Part shown: positions 6,077 to 7,668 of the stretch, piece by piece
Layout: each line of letters opens with the position of its first letter
How positions within the stretch are numbered: position 1 is the stretch's first letter
From: Candidatus Hydrogenedentota bacterium
GTDB taxonomy: Bacteria; Hydrogenedentota; Hydrogenedentia; Hydrogenedentales; CAITNO01
Assembly (NCBI GenBank): GCA_029554925.1
Contig: JAKPUV010000873.1
Location: 1 to 7,668 of the forward strand
Length of the DNA stretch: 7,668 nt
Direction of reading: 5' to 3'
Notes under the pieces: model-generated
The model's input: only the letters and a program-made list of their open reading frames with translations
The model's database searches: none
What the model was told of the DNA's origin: nothing
Program-made: the position numbers and the translations under genes

Positions 6077-7354
6077 ATGAAGACCATCCCGCAGAAATCC
6101 CCCTTCACCCCCGCCGAACACGTCGGCATCACCCTCGCCATGGGGCTGATGGGCATGTACTTTTGGGCGATCCGCGGTTCGGGCGGCTATGGCGGCGCGC
6201 CGGGCGCGGTGGTGGCGGGGCTGGGCTGGGCGCTGCTCTGGCAGCTGTTCTCCTCCGTCGGCGCGGCGCGCGGCGGCACGCCGCCCCGGTCGCCGTGGAT
6301 CCTTGCGGCCATCATCCTCGGTGTGGGTGTGGGCGGCATGACGGGCTATGGCGTCTACACCGCCTGGGTGCGCGGCGAGTTCTTCCTGAACCATCCCGCC
6401 GGCATGCGGCCCGTGGCCCCGTGGACCGGCTATGCCATGCTCTTCGTCTGCGGCCTGCAATGGGGCGGTGTCGCGGGCGCCTTCATCGCGTGGGCTCTCG
6501 CGGGCCCCATGTCCCGCAAAACCTGGATCCTCCGCATGGCCTCGGGCGTTGCGGGCGCGCTGCTGGCCGTGCTGTTTGTCAGCCGCCTCCCCCGGCTCTT
6601 CCTCCCCTTCCACGCCGAGGGCATCTACCTCGACCCGGCCAACGAGACCTGCGGCCGCGCGGCGGAGTCCATGATCACCGTCTTCTCCCATGTCGGCCTC
6701 TTCCTCGGGTTCCTGGCCTGCGAGGCGGCCCGCGGCAACCGGCGCGGCGCGGTTGGGATGCTGCTCATCGCCCTGGGCTTCGCCCTGCCCTTCGCCGCCG
6801 GCGGATACTGGCACACCCTGCGCGAGGCTTCCCTGCAGCTCGACTGGTGGAAGAACTGGGAGATGTCCATCGGCCTCGGCGGCGGCCTCACCCTCGGCGG
6901 GGCCTTCTGGGCCGTCCACCGCGAACCCGCCCCCGCCCGGACACGGAGCGATGTCCCCCTCGCCGTTCGGATACTGCTCGGACTAGCCCTGTATGTCACG
7001 GTCCGGGGCGCGATAAAGGGCGTTCTGGCCCACGAAGAAGTGGACTCCAAGGCCTTCATGAACAGTCTGGACGTTGTCGTCCTGATGCTGGGCGTGCTGG
7101 GGTTCTTCCTGCACCGTGCGGCGGGGAAGTATCGCGTCGGGTTTCTCTCCCAGCTCCCCGCGGGGGCGCTCCTCGCCGGACTCGGCGTCATCTGCCTCTG
7201 CGGCTACGCCGTCACCCTGCCCGGCGACCCCAGCACGGGCCGCAGCTTCCTGCTGGCTGTGTATACTGGGGACGTTCTGGCGGGCGGCCTGATCCTGCTG
7301 GGCGTGCTCCACGGCGGACGCGGGGCACCGCCGTCCGCCCCGAATCCGCGCTGA
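6077..7354 (+). CDS. Polytopic membrane protein of unknown function, about 12 segments
   Basis: This is a 425-aa integral inner-membrane protein. I do not recognise a named family. Hydrophobic segments fall at roughly residues 13-31, 43-61, 74-96, 117-140, 152-169, 198-216, 224-243, 262-280, 295-312, 331-346, 358-380 and 390-411. They are rich in glycine and alanine, with short loops. Distinctive stretches are WAIRGSGGYGGAPGA (30-44) between the first two segments and WWKNWEMSIGLGGGLTLG (257-274) entering the eighth. The tryptophan, arginine and glycine pattern of these motifs suggests a conserved functional core rather than a generic transporter. One longer loop (about 170-197, with LDPANETCG) may be exposed. 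The ATG at 6077 has GGAGG seven bases upstream and a good promoter close behind. It is followed after 37 bases by a gene for an exported protein in the same direction, so the two may form a transcription unit. Confidence 0.85.
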   Translation: MKTIPQKSPFTPAEHVGITLAMGLMGMYFWAIRGSGGYGGAPGAVVAGLGWALLWQLFSSVGAARGGTPPRSPWILAAIILGVGVGGMTGYGVYTAWVRGEFFLNHPAGMRPVAPWTGYAMLFVCGLQWGGVAGAFIAWALAGPMSRKTWILRMASGVAGALLAVLFVSRLPRLFLPFHAEGIYLDPANETCGRAAESMITVFSHVGLFLGFLACEAARGNRRGAVGMLLIALGFALPFAAGGYWHTLREASLQLDWWKNWEMSIGLGGGLTLGGAFWAVHREPAPARTRSDVPLAVRILLGLALYVTVRGAIKGVLAHEEVDSKAFMNSLDVVVLMLGVLGFFLHRAAGKYRVGFLSQLPAGALLAGLGVICLCGYAVTLPGDPSTGRSFLLAVYTGDVLAGGLILLGVLHGGRGAPPSAPNPR

Positions 7355-7391
7355 CCGAAGCAAGGCGAAACGAACCAGGGAGGATGGGATC

Positions 7392-7668
7392 ATGGCACGG
7401 GGAATCGTCTGGATGGGGGCGGTCCTGTTGGCGGCGACGTCGTTCGCGGAACTGCAAAACGTGGTGGTGGGTGCTGATGGTGGCACGCCCCCCCAGCACC
7501 GCCTGATCGTCAACAACGACGGCACGAACCTCTTCTGGCGGGACGACCTCACGATGGACATGGTGCGCCGCCATGCCGCCGAATGCCCCGATGCCGTTGG
7601 GGCAGACCATGTAAGTCGTCACGGCGTCCGGGCACTCGGCGGCATGGCGGCGCACCATGTCCATCGTG
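7392..7668 (+). CDS. Exported protein of unknown family, N-terminal part, broken by a contig-end inverted repeat
   Basis: An open frame starts at ATG 7392 with AGGGAGGA seven bases upstream and runs off the right edge. Residues 1-19 form a signal peptide (MARGIVWMGAVLLAATSFA, then ELQNV). The next 50 residues are credible mature protein, including GGTPPQHRLIVNNDGTNLFW and DDLTMDMVRRHAAECPDAV, resembling the start of large secreted proteins of planctomycete-type bacteria; I cannot name the family. Trustworthy sequence ends near 7597. Beyond that the plus-strand reading (GADHVSRHGVRALGG) is the complement of the gene itself. The minus strand of the right arm repeats MDMVRRHAAECPDAV and then reads TTYMVCPN, probably the true continuation. 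It follows the membrane-protein gene by 37 bases with no terminator between. Confidence 0.72.
   Translation, partial: MARGIVWMGAVLLAATSFAELQNVVVGADGGTPPQHRLIVNNDGTNLFWRDDLTMDMVRRHAAECPDAVGADHVSRHGVRALGGMAAHHVHR
7550..7668. repeat. Terminal inverted repeat, 48-bp arms around 23 bases, probable chimeric contig end
   Basis: Bases 7550-7597 and 7621-7668 are reverse complements over 48 bases with three mismatches (left-arm positions 7583, 7589 and 7592). The right arm stops exactly at the window edge. In the frame of the 7392 gene all three differences are third-codon and synonymous (GAA/GAG, CCC/CCG, GAT/GAC). Both arms therefore encode the same peptide, and the loop on the minus strand continues it. 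A real protein gene cannot use both strands this way, so the structure most likely arose from a template switch or an assembly joining of two strain variants. Confidence 0.85.

Noticed and set aside
4945..6156. Upstream extension of the isomerase gene to a start near 6156.
   Set aside because: The added residues run through the inverted 9-base repeats and overlap the opposite-strand membrane-protein gene. The ATG at 5820 has a ribosome site and a family-typical N terminus.
7313..7339. Possible terminator hairpin at the end of the membrane-protein gene (7-bp stem, GGCGGAC with GTCCGCC).
   Set aside because: It lies within the coding sequence, has a 13-base loop and no following T run.
7212..7664. 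Minus-strand open frame beginning MDMVRRHAAECPDAV.
   Set aside because: Its first ~23 residues come from the inverted-repeat right arm and loop; the rest reads antisense through the 7392 gene and the membrane-protein gene. It is a product of the probable chimeric end.

Overview
The window is a GC-rich bacterial stretch. By eye G+C is in the mid-60s percent, with codon third positions almost all G or C. It most resembles an assembled contig from an uncultured bacterium. The mix of a planctomycete-type secreted ThuA protein, a TIM-barrel sugar isomerase and an exported protein of unknown family suggests the Planctomycetota/Lentisphaerota/Hydrogenedentota neighbourhood. That placement is inference from protein style only; there is no rRNA or taxonomic marker beyond pheS/pheT to test it.

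The left part is on the minus strand. Reading in the direction of transcription: yggS (PLP homeostasis protein, 3550 to 2882), pheS (2827 to 1814) and pheT (1811 running off the left edge). The last two are the alpha and beta subunits of phenylalanyl-tRNA synthetase, two bases apart and surely co-transcribed. A small hairpin with a short T run sits between yggS and pheS.

The centre is also on the minus strand. A cytoplasmic sugar-phosphate isomerase/epimerase-like TIM barrel (5820 to 4945) overlaps by GTGA a secreted ThuA-domain protein (4948 to 3770). The pair looks like a small carbohydrate-catabolism operon, translationally coupled, with one product in the cytoplasm and one exported.

The right part is on the plus strand. 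A polytopic membrane protein of about 12 segments and no recognised family (6077-7354) is followed 37 bases later by the start of an exported protein (7392 to the right edge). A good sigma70-type promoter with a TATAAC -10 box lies just upstream of 6077, and a weaker divergent one faces the isomerase gene.

The two larger intergenic regions carry one family of non-coding repeats: arrays of a 9-base unit with an invariant GTGGAC hexamer and three variable bases. The copy at 3650-3766 is joined to three tight GC-rich hairpins. The copy at 5908-6004 is two four-unit arrays facing each other. This REP/MITE-like family is the most interesting structure in the window.

The last 119 bases form a near-perfect inverted repeat whose only three arm mismatches are synonymous third-position changes. 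It breaks the last gene and is most likely a chimeric contig end, so the 3' end of that gene should not be trusted.
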